Of a stretch of 64,000 nt of DNA, positions 55,709 to 63,284 are shown in pieces (position 1 is the stretch's first letter; each line of letters begins with the position of its first letter). The DNA comes from an uncultured Cedecea sp. (lineage in GTDB: Bacteria; Pseudomonadota; Gammaproteobacteria; Enterobacterales; Enterobacteriaceae), in NCBI RefSeq assembly GCF_947498825.1, contig NZ_CANMLV010000006.1, positions 173,077 to 237,076 on the forward strand, in the 5' to 3' direction. The translations under genes and the position numbers were made by a program. The notes beneath the pieces are model-generated. The model saw only the letters and a list, made by a program, of their open reading frames with translations, did no database searches and had not been told where the DNA came from.

Positions 55709-55874
55709 TATAAAAAACAAAAAAGATCACTATAAATTATTAATTAGAAACTTAAGGAACAAGAAAAATGAGAAACTTGACATTTCAACGATTGGTTCTG
55801 ATATCAGATTCGAAAAAACTTGCGAATCAGTTCATGTTCCCGAAGAGATTGAATCTAATTACCGGAAAAGATAA
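55701..55874 (+). CDS. 57-codon ORF coupling nuclease and ATPase genes (candidate small component)
   Basis: ATG overlaps the nuclease stop region (ATGAATAA) and is preceded by AAGGTGAT, a good ribosome site. Encodes a basic peptide starting MNNIKNKKDHYKLLIRNL and ending NYRKR. The last 107 bp overlap the start of the ATPase gene in another frame. No family recognised. It could be the small middle component such systems often have, a coupling leader, or chance. Confidence 0.35.
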   Translation: MNNIKNKKDHYKLLIRNLRNKKNEKLDISTIGSDIRFEKTCESVHVPEEIESNYRKR

Positions 55875-57501
55875 CAGTATTGGTAAGTCCACTCTAGCCA
55901 AGAGTTTACTATGGTCTCTGGGATGTGATCCTGTTATCGATGAAGAATGGAAATCTAATGATATTAAATCGATATTATATTTCACTATAAATGACAAAGA
56001 ATATTTTACTTGCCGAGGAAGCCACTCAATAATTTTGGGGGCTGTCGGTGGAGAAGCGAGAAGATATACATATATAACTGGTGACTTTTCAAAACACCTA
56101 TCAGATCTTGTTAAATTTAAAATGAAGCTTCCTAATCGTAGTGATGGAAATTTAGAGACGCCTCCGCCAGCATATTACTTTTTACCATTCTATATCGACC
56201 AGATAAAAAGTTGGAGTTCACCGTGGAATTCATTTGAAAACTTAGGTCAATATGCCAACTGGAAAAACTCGTTAATCAAATACTTTACTGGATATCTGAA
56301 ACCAGAGCATTTTGACATTGAAGAAAATATTCATGACTACAACGAAGTTAAAAAGAAATCAGCAGAAAAAATAGATAAATTCCAAAGCGCAGTTGAAGTT
56401 ATAGTTGATAATTCAGCCGACTTTCCATTATCCTTAAATACTGAAGAGTTCAGCAGAATTCAGGAAGAAATAAATACTGAACTTCATGAGTTGATTGACT
56501 ATCAAACGAGGCTTTATGATGCTCAGGCTACAATAAACTCAAGTATTTATGATCTCGAAAGGCAGTATGAGTTAGCCATCAGTTCTGCAAACGAACTTGA
56601 AGAAGATTATAAATTTGCGGTAGAGTCTATACCTACGGATAATTTAGAGTGCCCATTGTGTGGTACCCTTCATGATAACTCACTACCTAATAGAGCTCTG
56701 CTTCTTTCAGAAAAGAATTCGTTGCTTGATGAAGCAAACTCAATAGCATCTAAAATAGCTGAACTTAAATTATCATTAACTGATTTAAATAAAGATGCTC
56801 AGTTTGCCACTAATGAAATTGAAAGAATAAATAAGAAATACATCATTGATAATAATGCGAGCGAAAGAGATCTCATTGCTCAGGTAATAGATACCATATC
56901 CATTGAGAACGTCTCAAAAAACATTCAAGTTAAAATTGATAATGAAGATCTCAAAATCAGCAAAGCCAACAGTTCCATCACGGAATTAAAAAAAGACCAG
57001 AGAGAACTTCTTTCAACCAAAGATAAAGAAGAGCTGAACTCGTCCTTTATGTCCAAACTGTTGGAAAACATTGAAACGCTAGGTTCAACAGGAATAAATC
57101 TTAGCAAAGTAAAATCACCTACTGATTACAAGCGGTTGCTCGGTGGTGGTGCTGCTGAGGCTGCTAGGGGATTACTTGCTTACCAACTCTCTGTGCTGCA
57201 ACAAATACATGGTGCTAAAACTTGCATAGTACCTCCTTTTATCATTGATACGCCTAACCAGCAAGAGCAGGCGGGGCACCGGTATGAAGCAATTCTCAAA
57301 GTACTAATGCACAATGTTCCTCAGGACTTTCAGATAATACTATGTGCAATGGAGAATGATGCATTAAATGAGTTTAAATATGGCGCTAATGTCATAGAGC
57401 TAAATTCAGATAAACTATTAAATGCTTCGCAATATGATTCTCTAAGATCTGAATATAAAGCTATTCAATTAACTGTGAATAATCAGAGTGAAGATGATTA
57501 A
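55768..57501 (+). CDS. SMC/Rad50-like ATPase with zinc hook (LmuB/ABC-3C type)
   Basis: 577 residues. Walker A TGKDNSIGKSTLAKSLLWSLG near residue 33; two coiled-coil arms (~190-280 and ~310-430) joined by a zinc-hook CPLCG near 297; ABC signature region LGGGAAEAARGLLAYQLSVLQ near 450; Walker B IVPPFIIDTP near 485; final ILCAMENDAL switch. This is the sensor/ATPase expected beside a DUF4297 nuclease. It is much shorter than true Rad50. Ribosome site AAGGAAC. Together with the upstream gene it likely forms an antiphage or antiplasmid module. Confidence 0.88.
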   Translation: MRNLTFQRLVLISDSKKLANQFMFPKRLNLITGKDNSIGKSTLAKSLLWSLGCDPVIDEEWKSNDIKSILYFTINDKEYFTCRGSHSIILGAVGGEARRYTYITGDFSKHLSDLVKFKMKLPNRSDGNLETPPPAYYFLPFYIDQIKSWSSPWNSFENLGQYANWKNSLIKYFTGYLKPEHFDIEENIHDYNEVKKKSAEKIDKFQSAVEVIVDNSADFPLSLNTEEFSRIQEEINTELHELIDYQTRLYDAQATINSSIYDLERQYELAISSANELEEDYKFAVESIPTDNLECPLCGTLHDNSLPNRALLLSEKNSLLDEANSIASKIAELKLSLTDLNKDAQFATNEIERINKKYIIDNNASERDLIAQVIDTISIENVSKNIQVKIDNEDLKISKANSSITELKKDQRELLSTKDKEELNSSFMSKLLENIETLGSTGINLSKVKSPTDYKRLLGGGAAEAARGLLAYQLSVLQQIHGAKTCIVPPFIIDTPNQQEQAGHRYEAILKVLMHNVPQDFQIILCAMENDALNEFKYGANVIELNSDKLLNASQYDSLRSEYKAIQLTVNNQSEDD

Positions 57502-57617
57502 AGGAGAATGACTATTCACATAGTTAGTGATTTACTGTGCTCTATATGAATCTTGCTTAATGCTGTTCTAAGCTCATAATATAGCACTAAGTATTTTTTA
57601 TAAGGCCGACCAGTGTG

Positions 57618-59039
57618 TCATTTGTGTGATTCATAATCACGGTTATGACGATATCCCGGTGGCCTCAATTTTGGAACGCGGCTTTTCCCTGTATATTCTG
57701 GTGGCATTGACGGCGTAAAACTCACACTGTTATCAGCATTAGTTTTAGCCTTCTCGGGACGACTTGGAAAACGTCTGATCTCTTCCTGTGTCGGACTATA
57801 AGAGTCACTGTTAAATCTGGCTCGTCTTTCATACTCAGCGCGTGGCACATTGATGCCTTGAACCTCATCAAAGACATAGTTTTCAGCAATACGCTTATCA
57901 TGATCAGCATCCACGGAAACAGGTGCAGGTTTCTTCTTGGCCCAAATGAATCTTTCCTTGAAGAATTCAGCTACTAGTAAGGTAAAGCGTTTAAAAATAC
58001 TTTCCTTCTGTGGTTGAACCTGTTTTCTCTTAGATTTAACAGGAGCGCGTTTAATTGCTCTGGGTGTTGGAGAAGAGGATGTTTTCAGTTTAGTGCGTGT
58101 ATGAGGCGAAGGAGCAACCAGAACAGGTTTTTGTTCGGCTGATGCTGATTGTGAACCTGTATCCGTCAGGATGATTTCAACAGGCTCTGGCAGTTCAGAG
58201 ACAGTGAAACTATTAAGGTCTACTACAATCTGCAGATCTAAATCTTTAAAGGTATTGTATGTGGCTACAGCTTCCTGTTTCAGCTCATCACGAACAGCCT
58301 GTTCAGCAGCACGTTGTTGTCGAGCTGTTTGACTGTTCCATTTAGCACGAGGTATACGTTGCATCGCTGGACGGCTGGTTAGTGCTGCCTTAGCTATCCA
58401 TAGTGCTTTTTCTTCTACGTCTAATGTTATAGTGGCATTCTCAAGCGCTTCATTATGCTGGATCTCAATAGAACGGTGGTCAATACGTTCATTGCTGCCA
58501 GCGGCAGCCAGATAGTGATTGGCAAATGTTGCCCATGATTCACGCCACTTAATCACATTTTTCTTATCATTCCAGCTTCGGTCTTTTTTACCAAAACCTT
58601 CAGCGGTGATGGGTTTTAATGTCAACATTACATGGGCATGGGGGTTTTGACTATCCAGATCATGGAAAGCGATATCAGCAATCATGCCTTTATCAACAAA
58701 GTTCTTCTGACAGTAATCCAAAACCAGTTTTATCTTGTCTTCGTTGTTAAGCTCACAAGGGATAGCAACGTCAAAATAACGGGCTGTTTGACCATCCTTC
58801 TGACGCTCAACCCTTTCAACTTCATTCCACAAAGTGGTTGAGCTTTCGATAATATGAGATGGAGCTGAAGCAGGAGCTAATATCTGATGATGGAATAAAT
58901 CAGAACGATGGCTAAAATCATAGGTGTTGCCAGTACGATCATCTGTTATTTTGCAACGCGCGTGATAGGCAGCCTTCCTACAGGAAGACATGCCCTCTGA
59001 GCGTTTCACAATTTTAAACTCCAGATGAAATATTGCCAT
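57618..59039 (-). CDS. MobA/MobL-family relaxase (MOBQ)
   Basis: 473 residues from the ATG at 59039, giving the family N-terminus MAIFHLEFKIVKRSEGMSS with RKAAYHARCKI. The catalytic domain shows FDVAIPCEL, the HxDxxNPHAH metal-binding motif in its form HDLDSQNPHAHVMLTL, and WNDKKNVIKWRESWA. The C-terminal ~200 residues are proline- and lysine-rich without a helicase or primase. It should nick oriT and lead DNA transfer with help from another element. A candidate oriT lies ~150 bp upstream. A longer in-frame start at 59198 runs through that oriT region. Confidence 0.93.
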   Translation of the reverse strand: MAIFHLEFKIVKRSEGMSSCRKAAYHARCKITDDRTGNTYDFSHRSDLFHHQILAPASAPSHIIESSTTLWNEVERVERQKDGQTARYFDVAIPCELNNEDKIKLVLDYCQKNFVDKGMIADIAFHDLDSQNPHAHVMLTLKPITAEGFGKKDRSWNDKKNVIKWRESWATFANHYLAAAGSNERIDHRSIEIQHNEALENATITLDVEEKALWIAKAALTSRPAMQRIPRAKWNSQTARQQRAAEQAVRDELKQEAVATYNTFKDLDLQIVVDLNSFTVSELPEPVEIILTDTGSQSASAEQKPVLVAPSPHTRTKLKTSSSPTPRAIKRAPVKSKRKQVQPQKESIFKRFTLLVAEFFKERFIWAKKKPAPVSVDADHDKRIAENYVFDEVQGINVPRAEYERRARFNSDSYSPTQEEIRRFPSRPEKAKTNADNSVSFTPSMPPEYTGKSRVPKLRPPGYRHNRDYESHK

Positions 59040-59184
59040 ATAATAAATAACCTTAAATATAATAAAAACTATCAAATAAACATTAACGCTCACTCTGCTG
59101 GTTTTAGTTTTTCGTAAGAAAAACTCAGGGGTTGACGTTGAACTTGGTTTTGCTTTTAGCCTGCGGCAGGCAACCGTCGGTAGA

Positions 59185-59222
59185 CCCCACACGCTCACGA
59201 AGTGAGTGTATAAGTGGGCATT
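59185..59222 (+). other. Candidate oriT (MOBQ/RSF1010-like)
   Basis: Imperfect inverted repeat ACACGCTCAC-GAA-GTGAGTGTAT (59189-59210) followed at once by TAAGTGGGC (59211-59219). RSF1010-type oriT has the same order: an inverted repeat with GAA loop, then TAAGTGCGC containing nic. It lies just upstream of the relaxase gene, the expected place. Confidence 0.65.
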
Positions 59223-59390
59223 GTTTTATTTTTATATCTCCAAACGGAGCTAAAAAAATAAATACAATGTAAAACTTTCCCTTGTCTTAATTAATAACAC
59301 TAGTTTGACTGACTGTGAAATTAAAGAGGTTAAAATCAGATAAGCGGCTGAGGTAGAGTGATAATATTAGTCTTTTGGATTTTAGAGAAC

Positions 59391-59436
59391 GCCCGTAAGG
59401 GCAATAAGAGTTAATTACCTCCCGCCGTAAGGCGGG
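59391..59436 (+). repeat. Two GTAA-tetraloop hairpins
   Basis: GCCC-GTAA-GGGC (59391-59402) and CCCGCC-GTAA-GGCGGG (59421-59436). Same GNRA design as in the small-gene cassette. Confidence 0.6.
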
Positions 59437-59671
59437 AAAGACCAAATTCATTAAAACAGGCTTATGGCAACGATTTTATTTAAAAAGGGATGGAATAGGT
59501 TAGGGGCTAAAATCAGAATAAGAAAGCAGTAGGTGAAAAATAAAACACAAACATACAAAATTAAGTAACGTGGGGAATATTAGATATTTTATGTTAGTGA
59601 TCGCTATTATAGGTGTTGCATGATTACATATAGGGTCTGTTGCATTTTTGTGCAGACTCTTGTAAACACCA

Positions 59672-59750
59672 TTTTTGGATAAATCCAATCTATAACAGGA
59701 CATGCCTGTTATCAGCAATGTGATTGTGTAGAACAATCATCAAGTGCTGC
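59672..59750. repeat. Dispersed repeat, copy D
   Basis: TTTTTGGATAAATCC, AACAGG..CCTGTT, then ATGTGATTGT-GTAGA-ACAATCAT and AGTGCTGC: the core of the 140-bp repeats, 10 kb away from copies A-C and close to oriT. Confidence 0.75.
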
Positions 59751-60050
59751 GTAAGATAATATTAGTTAGAAAGTGTTTAATTAAATTTGACATGTGAAGA
59801 TTATAATTATACTTTTTATTCATCATCACAGATGAATACCTCCATGTTCAGTCTTGTGTTCTGCGATGATTTTAATAAAGTCAAATAAGCTCGTAGCAAA
59901 CAAAAGGCCAGATTATTCTGGTTTTTTGTTTGATCTTAGGTAGCCCGTCTATCAGATAACGGAATACAAAGAAACAAAAAAGAGTTGTTTTATATTTTAC
60001 ATGATTTATTTCTTTTACATCTTTTCCGTTAACTAAGGAGATATAAGGAA

Positions 60051-60620
60051 ATGAATAAAACAGTATTAATTAAAAATAGAAAAAGTAAGAAAGGCTTCTC
60101 ACTCTTAGAACTATTGTTAGTTCTTGGGATTATTGCGGCATTAGTGGTAGCGGCATTTATTGTTTACCCTAAAGTACAAGCTTCACAGAGAGCACAAGCA
60201 GAGAGCAACAACATAGCAACTATTCAGGCAGGCGTTAAAGCTTTATATACCTCAGCATCAAGTTTTACGGGCCTTTCAAACACAGTGGCTGTTCAGGCAA
60301 AGATTTTCCCTGATAACATGCTGAGTGGCTCAGGATCGGCGGCTCAGCCTGTCAATGCCTTTAAAGGTAATGTTATATTAACTGCGGTAGCAACGGGACC
60401 ATCAAAAGCTCCCGGTTCTTCTTTTAACATCACTTACTCTAATGTGCCAGCAGCTGAGTGTACTAAAATCATTACCGCAGCAGCGGGTAATTTCTATGAG
60501 GTTGGTGTAGGAACAGCAGCGAATGTGAAAGTAGCAGGTGATGTATTGGATGTTTCTAAAACAACGACACAATGTGCAGCGGGTGGGAATAGCAATACTC
60601 TTATATTTACATCCATTTAA
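60051..60620 (+). CDS. Type IV pilin, PilS-like
   Basis: 189 residues. A short basic leader ends at the prepilin-peptidase site KKG|FSLLELLLVLGI, followed by the hydrophobic N-terminal helix (LLLVLGIIAALVVAAFIVYP) of type IV pilins. The globular part has AESNNIATIQAGVKALY and two cysteines (PAAECTK and TTQCAAG) that would form the C-terminal disulfide. It resembles PilS of R64-type thin pili used in conjugation. The ATG has an AAGGAGAT site. No prepilin peptidase, ATPase or secretin gene is in the window. Confidence 0.88.
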   Translation: MNKTVLIKNRKSKKGFSLLELLLVLGIIAALVVAAFIVYPKVQASQRAQAESNNIATIQAGVKALYTSASSFTGLSNTVAVQAKIFPDNMLSGSGSAAQPVNAFKGNVILTAVATGPSKAPGSSFNITYSNVPAAECTKIITAAAGNFYEVGVGTAANVKVAGDVLDVSKTTTQCAAGGNSNTLIFTSI

Positions 60621-60793
60621 TGTGATTTGCACTTCTGATATTTCATCAATATTATTTTTTTCCTTTTATTATCAATGAAATTATCAGGAGTGTTATTTAA
60701 TGTCTGGTTTTATTTTTATAAAAAACCACCATTGTATTGATTATTATTCAAAATGTGTTAAGGAATAACAGACAGTCAATACAAGGAGATGTA

Positions 60794-61045
60794 ATGTATA
60801 AGAACAACGATGAGGTCATCGCTTGGGAAGCGAAAAAACTTCTTGATGAAGGTATCTATACTGATACAGAACAAGCCTATTTAGAAGCAGAGAAGATAGT
60901 TATCCATATAAGGGAACAGGCAAAAAAGCGTCAGGTTAAGCAGCAGTTTAAATTGAAAATAAAATCAATCAAACACAGAATTAACAGTGGTAAAGATTAT
61001 GCTCATATCCCTTATGCTAAAAATAAAAAATATTTGGAGGATTAA
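60794..61045 (+). CDS. Small basic protein upstream of a TraD/MobC-like gene, unknown
   Basis: 83 residues from the ATG at 60794 (AAGGAGATG site 7 bp upstream). Acidic N-terminus (NNDEVIAWEAKKLLDEGIYT) and very basic C-terminal half (REQAKKRQVKQQFKLKIKSIKHR). No family recognised, but it lies 2 bp before the next gene, so the two are translated together, possibly as relaxosome accessories. Confidence 0.7.
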   Translation: MYKNNDEVIAWEAKKLLDEGIYTDTEQAYLEAEKIVIHIREQAKKRQVKQQFKLKIKSIKHRINSGKDYAHIPYAKNKKYLED

Positions 61046-61047
61046 AT

Positions 61048-61323
61048 ATGACAACAAAAACGATAAAGCAACAAATCGCAGCAGCTCAGGAACGTTTATT
61101 TTTCTTGGAAGCTAAAAAGAAACAACAAACAAAAAAAGAAAATACACGTCAAAAAATAATTTTTGGCGCAGAGGTTGCCAAAGTCTTGGGATGTGATATT
61201 GGTTATGTAGATAAGGAACTAGTGTATGGTCTTTTACTTAATATATCTAACATTCATGAAAAAGATATCGAAAAACTCAGGCAACAAGGAAAAGACTACA
61301 TTAACACCTACATCAATAAATAA
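61048..61323 (+). CDS. TraD/MobC-like relaxosome accessory protein
   Basis: 91 residues. A coiled-coil N-terminus (QQIAAAQERLFFLEAKKKQQ) leads into KKENTRQKIIFGAEVAKVLG, which matches the K..TR.KI.LGA pattern of the small TraD/MobC-like proteins that accompany MOBQ relaxases. It probably helps the relaxase at oriT (inference). Ribosome site TTGGAGG. It is separated from the relaxase by the pilin gene, an unusual arrangement. Confidence 0.65.
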   Translation: MTTKTIKQQIAAAQERLFFLEAKKKQQTKKENTRQKIIFGAEVAKVLGCDIGYVDKELVYGLLLNISNIHEKDIEKLRQQGKDYINTYINK

Positions 61324-61506
61324 CTCTTTCACGTCCGAACGGTGAACTGACTTAAAACTTGCTTTTAGGTCGGTGAACTGTTGACCAAGCCCCAGAGGGC
61401 GCGGTAGCTAATTTAATTCATTATTTCCTTTATTATATATCCTATCCCTATTGACCACTTTTTTATTTTTGCTAATTAAATATTACGTGAAAAACAAAAA
61501 AGGACG

Positions 61507-62859
61507 ATGAAAATGAAAAAACGATTTAAAAAAGGATTCTCATTATTAGAACTTATATTGGTTCTTGGTGTAGGAGCTACGATGGGATTAATCAAGTTTC
61601 AGGATATGAAATCAGAACAAGAAAATATTCTGGCTTCTGCTGTTGGTCAGCAAATGAAACAGATGGGTGAGGCAGTGAATGGATATATTAATATCCGCTA
61701 CGATAAGCTTTCAACGTTATCAAATGCTGCTGGGAATGGATCTGATCCGGGGCCAAGAACGTGTAGTGGCAATGTCTGTGAAATCACATATATGACATTA
61801 ATTAATGAAGGCTTGTTGCCTTCCACCTTTTTGGGCATCAATGCTCAGAAGTCTGGCTATAGGATACTGTTAAAGCGTGATGGTATCAGCCCTAACTATG
61901 TTGTTAATGGGCTAATTACAACAACGCTTCCTTGGTCTGAGGGAACAAAAATACGTTATGACCTGTTAGGAAAGGCGATGTTATCCGCTGGCGTTGATAG
62001 CGGTATGACAAAGAGTGCAACCGTTGCTTCTGGTTATGAAGGGCAATGGTCAGAAAAAAACTCTGACTTCCGTAATATCACGGCTGAGGGTTTATTAGCT
62101 TATCGCACAGGGTTTAACAGTGCTATGTATACAGTTTATCTTCGTCGCGATGGAACATTGCCTATGACGGGCGATTTGAATATGGGTGGTAAAAATATTG
62201 GTAATGCTAAGAACATCACTGCAAGTGGTATAGGTGATTTTGGTGGGGATGTTTCATCTGAGGGTAATATTATGGCTAAAAAAGAAGTCATAGCGCATAA
62301 CGGCTATGGCGATAGCATCAGATTAGGTGGTGATACGGCTGGTAATGACTATGAACTCTATTTAAGCGCCAACAAGCCGTTATCTTTATGGTCATCTCCA
62401 ACAGGTGGCACCGCTACTGATACAAATAAATCGAATACCTTGCTTAAGGTAGCAGGTGCCATCAGTTCAGGTGATATTAACTCGATTGGTAATATTACTT
62501 CATCTGGGAATTTAGTCTCGAAAGGCAATGTCTCTGCCGCAGGTGTTTTACAGTTAGGGCAGGTGAATACCGTTGGGGCTGTGTGTAAAAATAATGGTGA
62601 TATCAGCAGAAATGCAGCAGGTGCGATATTGTCCTGTCAGGCTGGATTATGGAAATCAGTATCAGGCAGCAGCTTATCATTCAAATCTGTAGGTGAAAGA
62701 TATGGCTCAGTTTCTCCTTATGATTACTGTGCTATGTCATCGATAATAAAAACGGGGCAGGGGGCTTATTGCTACATCCGTCAAGATTATAGTAATCCAA
62801 AATTATGGACTTACAGTGGTGGCGATGAGTGTGTTTTTTCCTGTTTCCGTATGGAATAA
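61507..62859 (+). CDS. PilV-like minor pilin/adhesin of a conjugative thin pilus
   Basis: 450 residues. Prepilin site KKG|FSLLELILVLGV and N-terminal helix, a conserved PilV-like middle (SAVGQQMKQMGEAVNGYINIRYDKL, ITYMTLINEGLLPSTF, LPWSEG), a glycine-rich repetitive stalk (DLNMGGKNIGNAKNITASG, GNITSSGNLVSKGNVSAAG) and a cysteine-containing tip beginning VGAVCKNNGDISRNAAGAILSCQAGLWK. In R64 the PilV tip is switched by a shufflon; here I see no inverted alternative tips downstream. Start choice: 61507 or the ATG two codons on (61513), both after AAAAGGACG. Confidence 0.88.
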   Translation: MKMKKRFKKGFSLLELILVLGVGATMGLIKFQDMKSEQENILASAVGQQMKQMGEAVNGYINIRYDKLSTLSNAAGNGSDPGPRTCSGNVCEITYMTLINEGLLPSTFLGINAQKSGYRILLKRDGISPNYVVNGLITTTLPWSEGTKIRYDLLGKAMLSAGVDSGMTKSATVASGYEGQWSEKNSDFRNITAEGLLAYRTGFNSAMYTVYLRRDGTLPMTGDLNMGGKNIGNAKNITASGIGDFGGDVSSEGNIMAKKEVIAHNGYGDSIRLGGDTAGNDYELYLSANKPLSLWSSPTGGTATDTNKSNTLLKVAGAISSGDINSIGNITSSGNLVSKGNVSAAGVLQLGQVNTVGAVCKNNGDISRNAAGAILSCQAGLWKSVSGSSLSFKSVGERYGSVSPYDYCAMSSIIKTGQGAYCYIRQDYSNPKLWTYSGGDECVFSCFRME

Positions 62860-62874
62860 TAAACAGGACTTTAA

Positions 62875-62909
62875 ATGAGTATAATGGTTTGAATGTTATA
62901 CTCATTTTT
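62875..62909 (+). terminator. Terminator of the pilV-like gene
   Basis: ATGAGTATAA / TTATACTCAT with a 10-nt loop followed by TTTTTG. Confidence 0.88.
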
Positions 62910-63284
62910 GTATTATCGTTCTTGGCCTCAGGAAACTATCCTTACTTGTCAAATTCAAAAGCCCTAACCATACAACTGTCGTTAATACCATGAAAATCAA
63001 CTCAGTATTGCAGCCCTAAGGTGTAGAGAAAACTAAGTTTTGACCCTATATTAAGTGTGGGAATTTTAGCCAGAACAGATTGTTTATCATCGTGCCTGCT
63101 TGACTGAAACTTCTATTTATCAATGGAACTAAGAGGTACATCTACATTTTTATAACACTCTATCATTGGAGTTGATAATTTTTGGTTATGTATTCAATTA
63201 TAGAGGTTTATTTTTTATCAAAATTGTGTATTAATACTTTTTATCAATTTGAAAATGAAAAATATCTTGAATGGGTAGCATATA
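62910..63284. other. Intergenic, nothing recognised
   Basis: 375 bp of AT-rich DNA before the repeat-protein gene. No shufflon-type inverted segment, no tRNA, no clear operator. Confidence 0.5.

Larger units (their letters stand above)
59223..60050. other. Gene-free region between oriT and the pilin gene
   Basis: 830 bp. Contains GTAA-loop hairpins at 59391-59402 (GCCC/GGGC) and 59421-59436 (CCCGCC/GGCGGG) and the fourth copy of the dispersed repeat (59672). A 78-codon minus-strand frame at 59500-59736 overlaps that repeat and is not called. Confidence 0.55.

Noticed and set aside
59500..59736. 78-codon minus-strand ORF near oriT
   Set aside because: Overlaps the dispersed palindrome repeat, lacks a ribosome site and has no plausible start context.
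62580..63284. Shufflon (invertible alternative PilV tips)
   Set aside because: I looked for inverted copies of the VGAVC junction sequence downstream and saw none within the window.
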